From Actinotalea soli (GTDB lineage: Bacteria; Actinomycetota; Actinomycetes; Actinomycetales; Cellulomonadaceae), in NCBI RefSeq assembly GCF_017565425.1, contig NZ_JAGEMK010000003.1, forward strand, positions 62,001-126,000: a stretch of 64,000 nucleotides of DNA. The letters run 5' to 3'. Below the pieces are notes generated by a model. That model searched no databases and was not told the DNA's origin. It saw only the letters and a program-made list of their open reading frames with translations. The first letter of the stretch is position 1. Each line of letters begins with the position of its first letter. Of the stretch, positions 62,984 through 64,000 are shown piece by piece. Both the position numbers and the translations under genes were made by a program.

Positions 62984-63973
62984 ATGGACGACGCCCCCGC
63001 ACCCGTGACCTGGATCCAGGAGTTCCTCGACTGGTTCCTCGGAGCCCCGCTGCAGACCCTCATCGCCATCGCCGCCGCCGTCGTGCTCCTCGCGGTGGCC
63101 CGGTGGCTCGTGGCCCGGGCCGTGCGCTCGATCGTCGAGGGCGGGGCCTCGGTGCGGTCCAAGGCGGGCAACCTGCTCACGCGGGCGGGGGCCGGCAACC
63201 TGGCCGCCGAGTCCAACCCGCTGCTGGTCGCCCGGCGCGTGCAGCGGGCCGAGACCATGGGCTCGGTGCTGCGCTCGACCGCTGGCCTCGTCGTCGGGAT
63301 CATCCTGCTGACCGCGCTCGCCAACATCTACGGCTGGGAGCTCGGGCCGCTGGTCGCCTCGGCGGGGGTGGTGGGCGTGGCCCTGGGCTTCGGTGCGCAG
63401 ACCCTGGTCAAGGACTTCCTGTCGGGAATCTTCATGCTCGTCGAGGACCAGTACGGGGTGGGCGACGTCGTGGACCTCGGCGAGGCCTCGGGGGTGGTCG
63501 AGGCGATCGGTCTGCGGGTGACGCAGATCCGCGACCTCTCGGGGACGCTCTGGTACGTGCGCAACGGCGAGGTGCTGCGCGTGGGGAACATGACCCAGGG
63601 CTGGTCGAAGGCCCTCGTCGAGGTCCTGGTCTCCCCCGACGCCGACGTCCCCCGCGCCACCGCCCTGCTCCGCACGGCCGCCCAGGAGGTCGCCGAGCAC
63701 GAAGAGCTGGGCAGGCTCCTGCTCGCCGAGGCCGACGTCACGGCCTACGAGGACCTCACGGCCGAGGGGGTGCGGCTGCGACTCATGGTCAAGACGGCCC
63801 CTGCCCAGCAGTGGCTCGTCCAGCGTGAGCTGCGGGCCAGGATCCGCGACCTGTTCGCGGCCGAGGGGCTGCCCCTGGCCCTGCCGCGACGCGAGGTGCT
63901 CGTGGAGCGGGACGCCCCCGGGCCCGTCGCCGAGGGAGCTCCCACCCGTCAGGACCAGAGCAGCACGGGCTGA
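62984..63973 (+). CDS. MscS-family small-conductance mechanosensitive channel
   Basis: A 329-residue channel. The N-terminal helix (about 19-38, APLQTLIAIAAAVVLLAVAR) and a second near 90-110 precede the pore-lining helix. That third helix reads ASAGVVGVALGFGAQTLVKDFLSGIFMLVEDQ in two parts, the conserved MscS TM3 with small-residue packing. The cytosolic beta domain follows (VVDLGEASGVVEAIGLRVTQIRDLSGTLWYVRNGE). It opens on hypo-osmotic shock. The C-terminal about 30 residues are disordered. ATG at 62984 on a leaderless TACCCT pattern. Confidence 0.92.
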   Translation: MDDAPAPVTWIQEFLDWFLGAPLQTLIAIAAAVVLLAVARWLVARAVRSIVEGGASVRSKAGNLLTRAGAGNLAAESNPLLVARRVQRAETMGSVLRSTAGLVVGIILLTALANIYGWELGPLVASAGVVGVALGFGAQTLVKDFLSGIFMLVEDQYGVGDVVDLGEASGVVEAIGLRVTQIRDLSGTLWYVRNGEVLRVGNMTQGWSKALVEVLVSPDADVPRATALLRTAAQEVAEHEELGRLLLAEADVTAYEDLTAEGVRLRLMVKTAPAQQWLVQRELRARIRDLFAAEGLPLALPRREVLVERDAPGPVAEGAPTRQDQSSTG

Positions 63974-64000
63974 CCCTCGCTCACCCGGTCCCCCGGTCCC

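Overview
The window is 64 kb of very high-GC chromosomal DNA with dense, mostly single-strand operons, many GTGA/ATGA start-stop overlaps and frequent GTG starts. Gene content points to an actinobacterium, most likely of the Micrococcales (Cellulomonas-like relatives): a coenzyme F420 ligase with a proposed F420-0 importer, a mycothiol-type (Rv2466c-like) oxidoreductase, the tig-clpP1-clpP2-clpX core with a neighbouring tRNA-Pro, MocR regulation, and a Balon/Rv2629-like ribosome-binding protein. The genus is an inference. No insertion sequence, prophage or CRISPR array was seen.

Layout. 0.2-2.7 kb: a leftward sulfur-scavenging pair (FMN reductase, flavin monooxygenase) behind a Cys/Met-containing leader peptide. 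2.9-12.2 kb: one long leftward operon for reductive pyrimidine catabolism (amidohydrolase, beta-ureidopropionase-like amidase, LLM oxidoreductase, a two-permease ABC importer, omega-aminotransferase, YdfG-like reductase), with a divergent MocR regulator at 12.4-13.8 kb. 13.9-15.6 kb: a TPR-GGDEF diguanylate cyclase. 15.7-21.7 kb: proposed F420-0 ABC importer, HhH-GPD repair protein, histidine phosphatase, then cofE and an F420-dependent LLM enzyme on the other strand. 21.9-25.3 kb: a MacB/LolD-type exporter. 25.5-31.2 kb: valS of archaeal type, acyl-CoA synthetase, Balon-like protein. 31.4-36.1 kb: clpX, clpP2, clpP1, tig, tRNA-Pro. 36.6-41.5 kb: a polysaccharide locus (processive hyaluronan-synthase-like GT2, membrane-anchored GH26, UDP-sugar dehydrogenase). 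41.6-51.2 kb: tRNA-Gly and the main sulfur region: cysK-cysE, then a sulfonate-type ABC importer, acyl-CoA synthetase, metY and a CoA-binding protein. 51.2-64 kb: housekeeping genes (ATL protein, PP2C phosphatase, Eis-like acetyltransferase, rpiB, M13 peptidase, DUF6636-like protein, Rv2466c-like protein, pepN, malQ, mscS).

The most unusual signal is a set of three short ORFs, one before each sulfur operon (2615-2707 on the minus strand, 41779-41844, 43795-43875). None is long enough to be an ordinary gene. Each is rich in Cys (two also in Met), and each is followed or overlapped by an inverted repeat around its stop codon. Two of the three repeats share the same GCGCTGG/CCAGCGC stem. This fits a family of cysteine-responsive translational attenuators that ties together sulfonate uptake, desulfonation, cysteine synthesis and direct sulfhydrylation. 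A second theme is F420: the pyrimidine operon carries an LLM oxidoreductase but no recognisable dihydropyrimidine dehydrogenase, while F420 salvage genes sit 6 kb away. A third is a recurrent leaderless start architecture (a -10-like hexamer exactly 6 nt before the start codon) at eight genes.
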